Source: JAGWRI01 sp035700805 (lineage in GTDB: Bacteria; Gemmatimonadota; Gemmatimonadetes; Gemmatimonadales; Gemmatimonadaceae). Taken from it: DNA of 64,000 nucleotides. The notes beneath the pieces were generated by a model, which had not been told where the DNA came from, made no database searches, and worked only from the letters and a program-made list of their open reading frames with translations. Location of the stretch: assembly GCA_035700805.1 (NCBI GenBank), contig DASSOG010000023.1:10495-74494 (forward strand), read 5' to 3'. A program made the position numbers and the translations under genes. Shown here piece after piece: positions 8,417 to 17,164 of this stretch (positions are counted from its first letter, which is position 1; each line of letters opens with the position of its first letter).

Positions 8417-9084
8417 CTGGAGGGGTTCTTGGTGAGGGAGTTGAGGATGAGCTGCATACGATGGATCTCGGCGCGCTGTCCGGCGTCGATGTCCGTGGCG
8501 AAGCCAAAGAGCTCCGACTGCTGGCCGGCACCCGGCGTGGCGAAGAGGTCCTTGACCATCGTGAGCGCGCCCTGATGGTGGTGGATCATGCCAGCGAGGT
8601 ACAGGGTGTCGAACGCGAGGCCACGCGCCGCGTCGAGTTGCTGCATCTGCGCCGCGGTCAGCATGCCGTCCATCAGCATGGGCATCTGGCCCATGTCCAT
8701 GCCCGGCATGTGCAAGGGGCTGGAGTCGGTGATGGGCCTGGTGGCGCCGCTGAGCATGTGGAGCGGGTCGGGCGCGGATTGCTGCCGTGCCTTCAGCCAG
8801 TTCTGCATGAGGGCAATCTCATCGCGCTGCGAGAGCGCGATGCGCTTGCACAGCGTGGCGACCTGGGGGCTGGCGCCGTGCGAAACGGCCCAGTCGGACA
8901 TGACCACCGCCTGCGCGTGATGCATGATCATGCCTTGCATGAAGGTCACGCCGGCCTTGGTATAGTCGTTGCCGGTGGAGCTGCCGGCCTGCGCGAGCAG
9001 GGGAAACGCGGCGGCGGCCGAGACGGCGAGCGCAAGGGCAAGCGAGCGGTGCGCGTGCCGGAGGTGTGCGGATGAGGAACGCAT
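8413..9084 (-). CDS. Secreted DUF305 protein with Met/His-rich segment
   Basis: A 223-residue protein; the ATG at 9084 (MRSSSAHLRH) gives a normal signal peptide ending near LLAQAG. It has the two DUF305 halves with paired histidines, GMIMHHAQAVVM (about 52-63) and AGMIHHHQGALTM, typical of this ferritin-like helical fold. Between them lies the Met-rich stretch HMPGMDMGQMPMLMDGM (about 125-141), reminiscent of copper-binding Met motifs. DUF305 proteins are often found near copper resistance genes; metal binding here is inferred. It is the first gene of a two-gene operon, overlapping the LVIVD gene by 4 nt. A short inverted repeat (9124-9138) lies upstream. Confidence 0.85.
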   Translation of the reverse strand: MRSSSAHLRHAHRSLALALAVSAAAAFPLLAQAGSSTGNDYTKAGVTFMQGMIMHHAQAVVMSDWAVSHGASPQVATLCKRIALSQRDEIALMQNWLKARQQSAPDPLHMLSGATRPITDSSPLHMPGMDMGQMPMLMDGMLTAAQMQQLDAARGLAFDTLYLAGMIHHHQGALTMVKDLFATPGAGQQSELFGFATDIDAGQRAEIHRMQLILNSLTKNPSR

Positions 9085-9123
9085 GGTCGGTTGCGACGTG
9101 GAACGTGGGGTGGCGGCCCGGCA

Positions 9124-9138
9124 GTGCGTGCTACGCAC
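9124..9138. repeat. Short inverted repeat upstream of the DUF305 gene
   Basis: GTGCGT-GCT-ACGCAC, perfect 6-bp arms, 40-54 nt upstream of the DUF305 start. It could be an operator, or part of a weak hairpin after the Ig-repeat gene. Nothing in the sequence decides between these. Confidence 0.3.
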
Positions 9139-9198
9139 GTCGTACCATGCCCCGAGCGGACGACAGCGTCAAGGGGCGCGGGGCGCCAGGGAGCCCGA

Positions 9199-12100
9199 TC
9201 AGGGGTTTACGGTGAACGTGTTCGTGTAGGGCGTGTAGTTCGCCGCCGTGAACGTGGCGCTGGCGGTGCCGGCGGCCACGGCCTTCACGTAGAAGGTGAC
9301 GTACGAGGCGCCCGCCGGGATGGTGGCGCTGGTGATCACGGCTCCGCCCGAGCGGAACTCGATGTTCGCGTTGGGGGCGAGGGTCCATGTGGTGGCGGCG
9401 AGTACCGGATGCGTGCCCTGCGCAGGATCGCGCGCATAGAGCGTAACCGATACGGAATCTCCCACGGCCAGCGAACCCGGCCAGCCGCTGATCGGGTCAA
9501 TGCGGCCCTCGCCGACGACGACGACCGCGGTATCCGGGTAGTGCGCCGGGCTGGCGAGCGCGGCAACCACCGAATCGGTGCCCGCGGAGTTGCCGATAAT
9601 ACGGAAGTAGGTGAGGTAGCTGTTGGGTGCGATGCTCAGTGGGGACGTGGGCACCGTGCTGGTGTGTGGGGTCTGGAGGTAGGTGAGGGTCACGCTGCCG
9701 CCGGCGGGCAGGTTGTCCTGGGCCGCGGCGTACACATTATCCAGATACTGCCCGATGCCCAGGGAGACCGTACTCCAGCTCAGCGAGAGCTTGGGCGTAT
9801 TGACGGTGAGGTTCGCGGTGCCCGTGGTGTACCGGTAGAACGCGGCGCGCGGGTCAGTGGCAGACATCTGCGCCGTGCCCGCCACGCCGGGAGACCACAT
9901 CGCCTGGTGGCTGTAATAGGCGCCCGCGGGGATGGTGACGGTGAGCGAGTCAAGGCTGGCCACCGACGGGCTGGACGAGGCGAGGGTGACGGTGACGTCC
10001 TCCGTGACATAGTGCGAGGCGCCATCCGCGTCCTGGGCATATACCAGGACGCTTGTCGCTGGGGCGGTGGTGTTGAGCACGGTGGACGTGCTGATCTGGA
10101 ACCTGGGTTGCGTGACCTGCACGTTGGTGGAGACGCCCGAGTACCCCGTGGCCGTGGCCTGGATCTGCACCGTGCCCAGGGTATCCACCGCATCGATCTT
10201 GAAGTACGCCGAGCTCGACCCGCCCGGGATGGTGACGGACGCCGGCGCGGTGGCCACGCGGGTATCCGTACTCGCCAGGTTCACGGTGAGGTCACTCGCC
10301 ACGGGGTTGGGCGTGTACACATAGATCCCGGACGGGCCGGTGGACTGCCGCATGCCGAGCTTGATGGCGCTGGTGCTGAAGTGCAGGGCGGGGCCAGTGA
10401 CTGTGACGAAGTTGGTGGTATCCGGCAGGTAGTCCGCCCCCGAGGAATCCGAGACGATGACCGCGGCGGTCCCCGGTCCCACGACGCTCACCGCGGCACC
10501 GACATTGAGCTGGTCCTTGAGCACGTGGACATACGACTGGGCCGGGCGCAGCACCGTGGTGTCCGTGGACTGGACCAGGATCGTCACGGTGTCGGACGCA
10601 TACCGGCTGTTCGACAGGCTGTCCTGCGTGTACACCGTCAGGTTGAACGGCGGGTTGGTGGTGGTCGTGGTGCCGGGCAAGCCGGAGACGGACAGCTTCG
10701 GCGTGGTGACGATCACGACCGCGGTGTCGGGCAGGTAGCCCGGCGCGGTCGCGATGATGGTGTCCCTTCCATAGGCTCGGCCGTAGTAGGCCCAGTAGGC
10801 GTAGTACGAAGCGGCGGGGATCGTGAGGGAGGTGGCCGTGAGGGAATCGGCCGCCGGGTTGCTGTGGCTCAGGGAGATGGTCAGCGGTGCGGTCCTGGAA
10901 TCGGGGGTCGAGACATACGCCCCGGTGGACTGCACATGCTGCCGCTTGCCGACGGTCGCCGTCGTGAAGTTGAACGAGAGCTTCGGCGACTGGACGGTAT
11001 ATGTGATGGTGTCTGGCGGGTAGCCGGTCGAGGTGGCGACAAGCATGGCGGTTCCCGTATCAACCGGGCTGGCCATGGCTGACGCGCTGGTCGCCGCGCC
11101 GGCGGGAACCGTGATGGTCGCGGAATCCACCGTGATCACGCTGGGGTTGGTGGACGCCAGCGAAATGGTCAGCGGGGTGGTGCGGGCATGCGTGGTGCCC
11201 GTCGAATCCTGCATGGTCACGCTGAGGGTCCGGCCTGGACCGAAGTTGTTCATCGTCCCGCCGCCGTTGAGGACGAAGCGCGGGGACGTCACGATATAGA
11301 CCGCGGTGTCAGGCGAGTATCCCAGCGCCGAGGCAATCACGGTATCCCGGCCGGCGGCCTTGCCGCGAACCGTGAAGTAGCTGTAGTACGTGCCGTTCGG
11401 GATCGTGATTGATGCCGGCACCCCCAACTGGTTGGTGTCCGGCACGGACAACGTGACCGTCAGGGGGGCGCTGACCGGGTTGGGCGTGCTGACGTACATG
11501 CTCGGATCCTGCTGGCCCACGCCGATGGTGCGCTGGGTCCAATTGAGCGAGAGCTTGGGGCCTGTCACGGTCACGAGGACCGAATCCGGCGTGTGGCCGC
11601 CGGCGGAGGCAATGATATACGCCGTGCCGCCCATTCCACCCGGGACCGCGCGCGCCGAGCTGTTGCTGGTGGCGCCCGGCACGATCGTGACGACCGTGTC
11701 CAGCACCTTCATTACCGTCGTGTCGCTGGACGCCAGGTGGACGACGAGCGAACTGGTGCGCGCATGCGCGGCCTTGGTGGAGTCCTCGGAATAGACGGTG
11801 AAGTTCTGGGTCGGCGCGGTGGTGACGATGGAAACGCCGCAGCAGATGCCGACGTGCGGCGTGGAGACCACGACCGACATCGGTGCGTTGAGCGTCCATC
11901 CCGGGGCGGCCGCGGTGATCGTGTCGACACCCGCGGCCACCGCCCGAAGGGTGAAGTACGCGTAGTATCCGCCTTTCGTGATCGTCAGCGACGCGGGCAC
12001 GCGCGCCACGTTCGAGTCCTTGCCAGCGAGGCTGAACGTGACCGCCTGATTCGTGTAGGTGGGAACCGTGGCCGCGTGCGACTCCTGCTGGCCCGCGCCC

Positions 12101-15100
12101 AGCAGGACATAGGCGGGTGAGAAGCTGAACTTGGCGGCGTAGACGGTGCTGGTGGCAGCGGTTCCGTTCACGCCGGCGGCCTGCGGGGTGATGGTGCTGG
12201 AACCCGCGCCCACGCCGATCACCTGGACGTCCGCGGCGAGCTGTCCCGCGGGGATGAACGCTGGATCAGGCGAGACGGTGACGACGTTCGGCGTCCCGAA
12301 GGCGAAGGTGACGTAGGTGCCACCCGCCGGCGACGGATCGGAGAGGACGACCTGCGTGGCCACCTGGTCCGTGGCGTTCATGGAGAATCCGGTGCTGGCC
12401 AGTTGCATCGTCGCCTGGACGGCCAGTGCCGCGGTGTCGCCGGCGAAGCCGGTACCGCTGCCGTCGGTGGCGGTCACGAACGTCGTGCCGGCGTTGTGCC
12501 CGATAAGGGTGGCATTCACCGAGGTCTGGCCGGCCGGAATGGTCACCGACGTGGTGCTCCAGTGCGCCGCGGTGTCCCCCACCGTGAGGTTCACCGTGAC
12601 CGCCTGGCCGCTGGTCTTGCTCAGGTACACCGGCACCGGGACGGTGGAGCCGCGCCCGATGGTCAACGTATCGCGCCCGAACGAAATGCGCGGCGGCACC
12701 GAATTGTTCACCAGAACGACGGCCGTGTCGGACGTGATCGTGCCGTTGGTGGCCACCATCCGCGCGGTGCCATTGAGGACGCCGGTCACTACGCCCGTGG
12801 TCGAGTTGACCGTGGCCACGGTGGGCTGCAGCGACGTGAACGTGAACGTCCCGCCCGAGATGAACCGCGCCCGCGCGTCGAGGCCGCGGGCCGTGAGGGC
12901 ACCACTGCCGGCCACGCCAACGGTGAGCGTGTCGGGTGACAGGTCGATCGAATCCAGGACCTGCGCGACCTTGAGGGTCGCGCCGCCGGTGACGCCATCC
13001 GCCGCCGCGCTGATGGTGGCCACGCCGTTGGCGGCCGACTTTGCGCGCGCCGTGGGCGACCCGACGGAATCCAGGATGGCCACCGAGCCATTGGAAGTGG
13101 CCCACGTGAACGTGACCCCAGTCATGGGGGCGTCCAGCGTGTCGTGGGCGACAGCCACAAAGCTGCGCGTGTCTCCCAGCGATTTCAGGGATGTCGTATC
13201 GGTTACCGGCGTGCCGGACGAGTCGCGCCCGACCTCGATGCGCGTGATGGGAGTGAGGATCGTGATGTCCGCCACGCCGACGATACTGTTCACGGTGGCC
13301 TTCACCTGCGTCGTGCCCAGGGTCAGCCCGGTGACGAGGCCCGTGCTGTCCACCGTCGCCACGGCGGGCGCGGTGGACGACCAGGCGATGGCGGGGCTCC
13401 CCGCCACCGGGTGGCCTCGGCCATCCACCACTGAAGCGCTGAACTGGTACGTGCGGGTGCGGTAGATGTCGCGGGTCCCAGGCGTCACCTGCACCGTGAC
13501 CACGAGCTGCTTCACCACCACCAGCGCGGAGTCCTTGCTGCCCCGCGACTCGGTGGCCACGACCCACGTGCTCCCGTTGGCGGCGGCGACCACGTGCCCG
13601 GCGGTGTCCACGGTGGCCACACTCGGCGTGCGGCTCACCCATGCGAAGGTCCCCGGGATCGCGGCATTCAGCGAATCGCGGGCCTGCGCCGTGAACGCGG
13701 CAGTGTCACCAAGGGACGTGAGCGTGTCGAGGTGCGTGGAGAGTTGCGTGGTGATGAAGGCCCCGGCGGGCGGCGAGGCCGTGGCCGAGAATGCCACGGA
13801 GAGCGAGTCGCTGGTGGCCGTGAGGGTCTGCACGCCGGAACTGCCCAGGGTCCACCCGCCAACGGCGGCCACGCCGGAGGCGTTGGTGGCGGTCCGGAGT
13901 CCGGTGGCGGATCCCCCGCCGGCGGTCACCGCGAACACGACGGAATCACCCGCGATGGGATTGCCGTGTGCGTCCGTGATCCTGACCGCTGGCTTGATGG
14001 GCAGGGCGCTGCCAGCCGTTACCGTCTGCGAATCGCCAGCGGATTTCGTCATCACGGCCGCGGGGCCGGCAACCGCCGTTTCCCCGAATTGCGTGGTGAG
14101 GCCGGCCCCCGCGCTCGCGGTCACGCTGTCCTGGCCGGCCGCGGTGCCCAGCGTGAGCGTCGTGCTCGCCTGGCCCGCCGAGTCGGTGACCGAAGAATCC
14201 GGATTCACACTGCCGCCGCCCGCGATCACCGTCCAGGTGATCTTGATCCCTGGTACGGGGTGGCTGCCGGCGTCGCGCACCAGCACCACAAGCGGATTCG
14301 GGAGCGCGCTGGCCACCCCGGCGGTCTGCGCGTTACCGGACTGGCGGGCAATGCTGCTGGGGTGCCGGGGGGTGGCGGTGGCCGTGAAGCGGACCCGGGC
14401 GCTGGTGTCGGCGCGGAGGACCGCTGTCACGGTGTCCGTGCGCAGCGCGGTGCCCAGCGTATAGCCGACACTCGCGGTGCCATCGGAACCGGTGATGCTG
14501 GAGTCGCCTGCCAGCGAGCCCGCGCCAGCCGTTCGACGCCAGTCTACCACGGCGCCGGTTGCCGGATTGCTGAACTGGTCGGAGACCTTCACCACGAACG
14601 GCGCCGCCAGCGTGGTGCCGATGCTGTCTGCCTGCGCATCGCCGGACACCTTGGCCATTGCCGCCGGCGCGCCGGCCTTCGCGTCGGCCGTCAATGTGTC
14701 GCTCGTGAGGCCGGTGGATGAGACAATGAACTGCTGCGAGCCGGCGGTATGCCCCAGGGTCATCACGGCCTGCGCCCGCCCGGTGGTGTCGGTGATGGCG
14801 GCGGTCGGCGTCACCACGCCGGCGGCGGGCGCCGAGAAGGTGACGGCTACATCCGGCACGGGCGTCCCGGACGCGGTCTGGACTTCCGCGATGATGGGCT
14901 GGGCGAGCGCCGAGCCTACGACGCCTGACTGACTGTCGCCACCCACGACGACCACCCGGGTCGGCGGGGCTGTAATGAACAGTGACACTGAATCGCGAAG
15001 GCCGTTCGGGGTTCGGGCAGTGATCCGGGTGCGCCCCTCGTTCCCCGCCGCCGTGAATGTGCCGCTGGCGTCAATGGATCCCAGGCTGGGATCTGCCACG

Positions 15101-15522
15101 GCCCACGCCACCGCGGTGCCTGACACCAGTCCACCGCTGGAATCGTGGGCGGTCACCTGGTAGGCCACGGAACCGTTGACGCGGATGGTGGTGTCGCGCG
15201 GTGCGATGGTCAGCGAGGTCGCACGCGCCCCAGGTCCCACATAGACGATGGGGATGGTGGGCGCCGATCCGGAGGGAATCGCCCCGGCATTGGCCAGCAC
15301 CTTCTGTGTTCCCGAAAACAGGACGATCGTGCCGCTGCGCAGCTCGATCTGGACCGTCAGCTCCTCGCTGGCGCCGTTGATCTCCACGGGAAAGGTGAGC
15401 ACCAGCGAATCGGTGCCAGCCGCGATGTTGACGACGGTGTCGAACGGGGCCACCGGCGGGTGTTCGATGCGGACATGGATGTTGTCCACGGCGAGCCCGA
15501 AGGCGGGCAGGGCGTTCAGCAC
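9199..15522 (-). CDS. Giant Ig-like repeat surface protein
   Basis: At least 2,107 residues from the first ordinary start codon (GTG 15522). Residues 1-110 form a family-specific N-terminal domain. Four Big_1-like domains follow (about 195-580), each with a linker such as GDSQSGVVGSALAQP and a GGGS segment. BIG2-like domains come next (about 585-960, e.g. PSVATVDTAG, VATVDSTGLVTGL). The C-terminal half is built from repeated beta-sandwich units carrying VPASITIP, YYSYFTVRG and SPDTAVYIVTSPK motifs. There is no catalytic motif, so adhesion or a structural surface role is likely. Upstream codons in the same frame (to about 15717) encode an Arg-rich n-region, a hydrophobic stretch and Cys, as in a lipoprotein, but without ATG, GTG or TTG; the true start is probably upstream. 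Confidence 0.88.
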   Translation of the reverse strand: MLNALPAFGLAVDNIHVRIEHPPVAPFDTVVNIAAGTDSLVLTFPVEINGASEELTVQIELRSGTIVLFSGTQKVLANAGAIPSGSAPTIPIVYVGPGARATSLTIAPRDTTIRVNGSVAYQVTAHDSSGGLVSGTAVAWAVADPSLGSIDASGTFTAAGNEGRTRITARTPNGLRDSVSLFITAPPTRVVVVGGDSQSGVVGSALAQPIIAEVQTASGTPVPDVAVTFSAPAAGVVTPTAAITDTTGRAQAVMTLGHTAGSQQFIVSSTGLTSDTLTADAKAGAPAAMAKVSGDAQADSIGTTLAAPFVVKVSDQFSNPATGAVVDWRRTAGAGSLAGDSSITGSDGTASVGYTLGTALRTDTVTAVLRADTSARVRFTATATPRHPSSIARQSGNAQTAGVASALPNPLVVLVRDAGSHPVPGIKITWTVIAGGGSVNPDSSVTDSAGQASTTLTLGTAAGQDSVTASAGAGLTTQFGETAVAGPAAVMTKSAGDSQTVTAGSALPIKPAVRITDAHGNPIAGDSVVFAVTAGGGSATGLRTATNASGVAAVGGWTLGSSGVQTLTATSDSLSVAFSATASPPAGAFITTQLSTHLDTLTSLGDTAAFTAQARDSLNAAIPGTFAWVSRTPSVATVDTAGHVVAAANGSTWVVATESRGSKDSALVVVKQLVVTVQVTPGTRDIYRTRTYQFSASVVDGRGHPVAGSPAIAWSSTAPAVATVDSTGLVTGLTLGTTQVKATVNSIVGVADITILTPITRIEVGRDSSGTPVTDTTSLKSLGDTRSFVAVAHDTLDAPMTGVTFTWATSNGSVAILDSVGSPTARAKSAANGVATISAAADGVTGGATLKVAQVLDSIDLSPDTLTVGVAGSGALTARGLDARARFISGGTFTFTSLQPTVATVNSTTGVVTGVLNGTARMVATNGTITSDTAVVLVNNSVPPRISFGRDTLTIGRGSTVPVPVYLSKTSGQAVTVNLTVGDTAAHWSTTSVTIPAGQTSVNATLIGHNAGTTFVTATDGSGTGFAGDTAALAVQATMQLASTGFSMNATDQVATQVVLSDPSPAGGTYVTFAFGTPNVVTVSPDPAFIPAGQLAADVQVIGVGAGSSTITPQAAGVNGTAATSTVYAAKFSFSPAYVLLGAGQQESHAATVPTYTNQAVTFSLAGKDSNVARVPASLTITKGGYYAYFTLRAVAAGVDTITAAAPGWTLNAPMSVVVSTPHVGICCGVSIVTTAPTQNFTVYSEDSTKAAHARTSSLVVHLASSDTTVMKVLDTVVTIVPGATSNSSARAVPGGMGGTAYIIASAGGHTPDSVLVTVTGPKLSLNWTQRTIGVGQQDPSMYVSTPNPVSAPLTVTLSVPDTNQLGVPASITIPNGTYYSYFTVRGKAAGRDTVIASALGYSPDTAVYIVTSPRFVLNGGGTMNNFGPGRTLSVTMQDSTGTTHARTTPLTISLASTNPSVITVDSATITVPAGAATSASAMASPVDTGTAMLVATSTGYPPDTITYTVQSPKLSFNFTTATVGKRQHVQSTGAYVSTPDSRTAPLTISLSHSNPAADSLTATSLTIPAASYYAYWAYYGRAYGRDTIIATAPGYLPDTAVVIVTTPKLSVSGLPGTTTTTNPPFNLTVYTQDSLSNSRYASDTVTILVQSTDTTVLRPAQSYVHVLKDQLNVGAAVSVVGPGTAAVIVSDSSGADYLPDTTNFVTVTGPALHFSTSAIKLGMRQSTGPSGIYVYTPNPVASDLTVNLASTDTRVATAPASVTIPGGSSSAYFKIDAVDTLGTVQIQATATGYSGVSTNVQVTQPRFQISTSTVLNTTAPATSVLVYAQDADGASHYVTEDVTVTLASSSPSVASLDSLTVTIPAGAYYSHQAMWSPGVAGTAQMSATDPRAAFYRYTTGTANLTVNTPKLSLSWSTVSLGIGQYLDNVYAAAQDNLPAGGSVTLTYLQTPHTSTVPTSPLSIAPNSYLTYFRIIGNSAGTDSVVAALASPAHYPDTAVVVVGEGRIDPISGWPGSLAVGDSVSVTLYARDPAQGTHPVLAATTWTLAPNANIEFRSGGAVITSATIPAGASYVTFYVKAVAAGTASATFTAANYTPYTNTFTVNP

Positions 15523-15904
15523 CGCGGCATCGGCCGCGGAGAACGCCGGCGCTACCCCGACGAGCGCGGGGCCCGACGCATGCCCGGGTCCAGTGAGGCT
15601 GTCGCTGCACGTGAGGCCGCCCAGCAGGGAGAGCGCGACGAGCGCGGCCCCGACGATCCTGCGGGGGCCGCCCCGGCGTCGGGGGGGCTGGCGGGTGTTA
15701 TGCGGTTCGGAGGGCAGGCGAGGGCGGGAGTACGCGTGGTCGGGGGGACGGCCGGCTGAATCCCGGAAGTCGAGGGCCCTTAATTCCCACTTTGCACTGG
15801 GGTCCTGTCAAGGGCCTGGCGCACCAACCGAAGTAGGCGTCGTGAACAGCCGGGCGACTCGCCCCGGCCGGCGCCGGGGGGCCGCGGGGCAGGGCGAGGC
15901 CTGT
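15523..15904. other. Region between the Ig-repeat gene and the Gly-repeat gene; holds the likely missing N-terminus of the Ig protein
   Basis: On the minus strand the Ig-protein frame is open from 15807 (just after an in-frame TGA at 15810) to 15523. Codons 15660-15607 encode a signal-peptide-like stretch ending in GLTC. No ATG, GTG or TTG occurs in those 95 codons; CTG (15717) and ATC (15657) are the only near-start codons near the n-region. The rest, 15808-15904, is the downstream region of the Gly-repeat gene; I see no RNA gene and no clear terminator there. Confidence 0.5.
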
Positions 15905-17035
15905 CTACTCGTGGCCCCAGTTGAGGATTGGCAGCACGCGGAATGGCGCCGGGTTGTCCCGCACGATGTTCAGTACGCCGATCTGGAGGCCGCGCAGTGT
16001 CCACGCATAGTTGAGTATGCCAATGGTGAGCGCGTGCTGCGTCCCGTGGATGTTGTTGAACGCGCTCATCGCGATGCCGTCCAGGCGCGCCGTGCCGGCC
16101 GAGTCGCTGGGCTCTATGCGGATGTATGCGCCGCCCACCAGGAGCCCGGTGGCGCGTTCCGCGCCGACCCCGAATCCGCCGATGGCGATGCCCTTGATGC
16201 GCGGGGCACCGACGCCGACGCCGCCGACCGCGAGCCCGTGGAGCAATCCGCCCGAACCCACACCCACGCCGCCAAGGCCGAACCCGGTGAAGTTGCCGCC
16301 GGCTCCCACGCCGACCCCGCCAATGCCGATGCCCTGGAAGTCGCCGCCAGCGCCAAGGCCGACGCCGCCCACGCCGAGCCCGGTGAAGTTGCCGCCGGCC
16401 CCGATCCCCACTCCACCAACTCCGAGGCCGCGGAACGAACCGCCGGCGCCAACGCCCACGCCACCAATTCCCAGGCCGCGGAACGAACCGCCGGCCGCAA
16501 TCCCCACGCCTCCAACTCCGATGCCCTGAAACGAGCCGCCGGCTCCCGCACCGACGCCGCCGATCATCAGGCCGCGCACGCTCCCGCCGGCACCCGCGCC
16601 CACTCCCCCGATGCCGATCCCGCGGATGTCCCCACCGGCGCCCAGGCCTACGCCACCCGCAAAGATGCCGCGCAGGGAGCCGCCGGCACCCAGGCCGACG
16701 CCCCCGACGCCAATCCCCATGATTTCGTCGGAGGCACCGACGCCACCAGCGCCGAGCGCGAGGCCGCGGATGCGCCGCGCGTTGGTGACGGGCACCCCCA
16801 GGGCCAGCCCGCTGACGTCGCCGGTGGGCCGGTCCCACGACGACCAGACGGTGGCGTTCACGCCGTGCACCCACACCAGGTTCCGATCGCGGAAGTTGAG
16901 GCGCAAGCCGGCGACGCGCGGCACATTGCCAATGCCGAGCCCCACATGGTTGACGGTCAGGTCGAGTCCCTGGGCCGGGAGGGCGGCGTACGGCGCAACG
17001 AAAAGCAGGGCGGCAAGGAGGCGCAGTGATCGCAT
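15905..17035 (-). CDS. Secreted Gly-rich 16-residue-repeat protein (LA_2272-like C-terminus)
   Basis: A 376-residue protein; ATG 17035 gives a normal signal peptide (MRSLRLLAALLF, cleavage after LPAQG). Residues 20-90 resemble part of a beta-barrel or beta-sheet domain. Residues 107-298 are twelve near-perfect 16-residue repeats of the type GIGIGGVGVGAGGSFR, likely a beta-solenoid. The C-terminus (GILNYAWTLRGLQIGVLNI, then FRVLPILNW) resembles proteins of the LA_2272 surface-repeat family of Leptospira. I infer an outer-membrane or surface location. The function is unknown. The gene is divergent from larE. Confidence 0.75.
   Translation of the reverse strand: MRSLRLLAALLFVAPYAALPAQGLDLTVNHVGLGIGNVPRVAGLRLNFRDRNLVWVHGVNATVWSSWDRPTGDVSGLALGVPVTNARRIRGLALGAGGVGASDEIMGIGVGGVGLGAGGSLRGIFAGGVGLGAGGDIRGIGIGGVGAGAGGSVRGLMIGGVGAGAGGSFQGIGVGGVGIAAGGSFRGLGIGGVGVGAGGSFRGLGVGGVGIGAGGNFTGLGVGGVGLGAGGDFQGIGIGGVGVGAGGNFTGFGLGGVGVGSGGLLHGLAVGGVGVGAPRIKGIAIGGFGVGAERATGLLVGGAYIRIEPSDSAGTARLDGIAMSAFNNIHGTQHALTIGILNYAWTLRGLQIGVLNIVRDNPAPFRVLPILNWGHE
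16145..16717. repeat. Twelve 48-bp coding repeats (16-residue unit)
   Basis: Tandem 48-bp units encode GxGxGGVGxGAGGxxx with conserved glycines and variable last three residues. Unit length is constant except for the last two or three, where the unit shortens to 15 residues. The DNA copies are diverged, so the array is old rather than a recent expansion. Confidence 0.85.
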
Positions 17036-17127
17036 GTGAGATTCATCCACGGAGAAGGTGGCAAGCGAAGCTGCGCGCCGTACGCGGGTCGCGCATTGTG
17101 CGTTTCAGGGCGGCGCGCGTCCGCGCC

Positions 17128-17157
17128 CTGCCATGCGCCCAGTGTGTGCGCTACAAT
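17128..17157 (+). promoter_or_regulatory. Promoter of the larE-like gene, near leaderless
   Basis: A -35-like CTGCCA (17128-17133), 18-nt spacer and a strong -10 TACAAT (17152-17157). Only 7 nt separate the -10 box from the ATG at 17165, so transcription should start at or next to the start codon; there is no Shine-Dalgarno sequence. Confidence 0.5.
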
Positions 17158-17164
17158 TCGCATC

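Noticed and set aside
9091..11082. A 663-codon plus-strand frame opposite the Ig-repeat gene
   Set aside because: Rich in Arg/Gly/His without any motif; antisense shadow of the Ig protein.
16145..16717. CRISPR-like regular repeats
   Set aside because: The 48-bp period is coding, copies are diverged and there are no unique spacers.
15248..17029. A 593-codon plus-strand frame opposite the Gly-repeat gene
   Set aside because: The minus-strand protein has a signal peptide and regular repeats; the plus frame is the mirror of the 48-bp repeat and has no domain.
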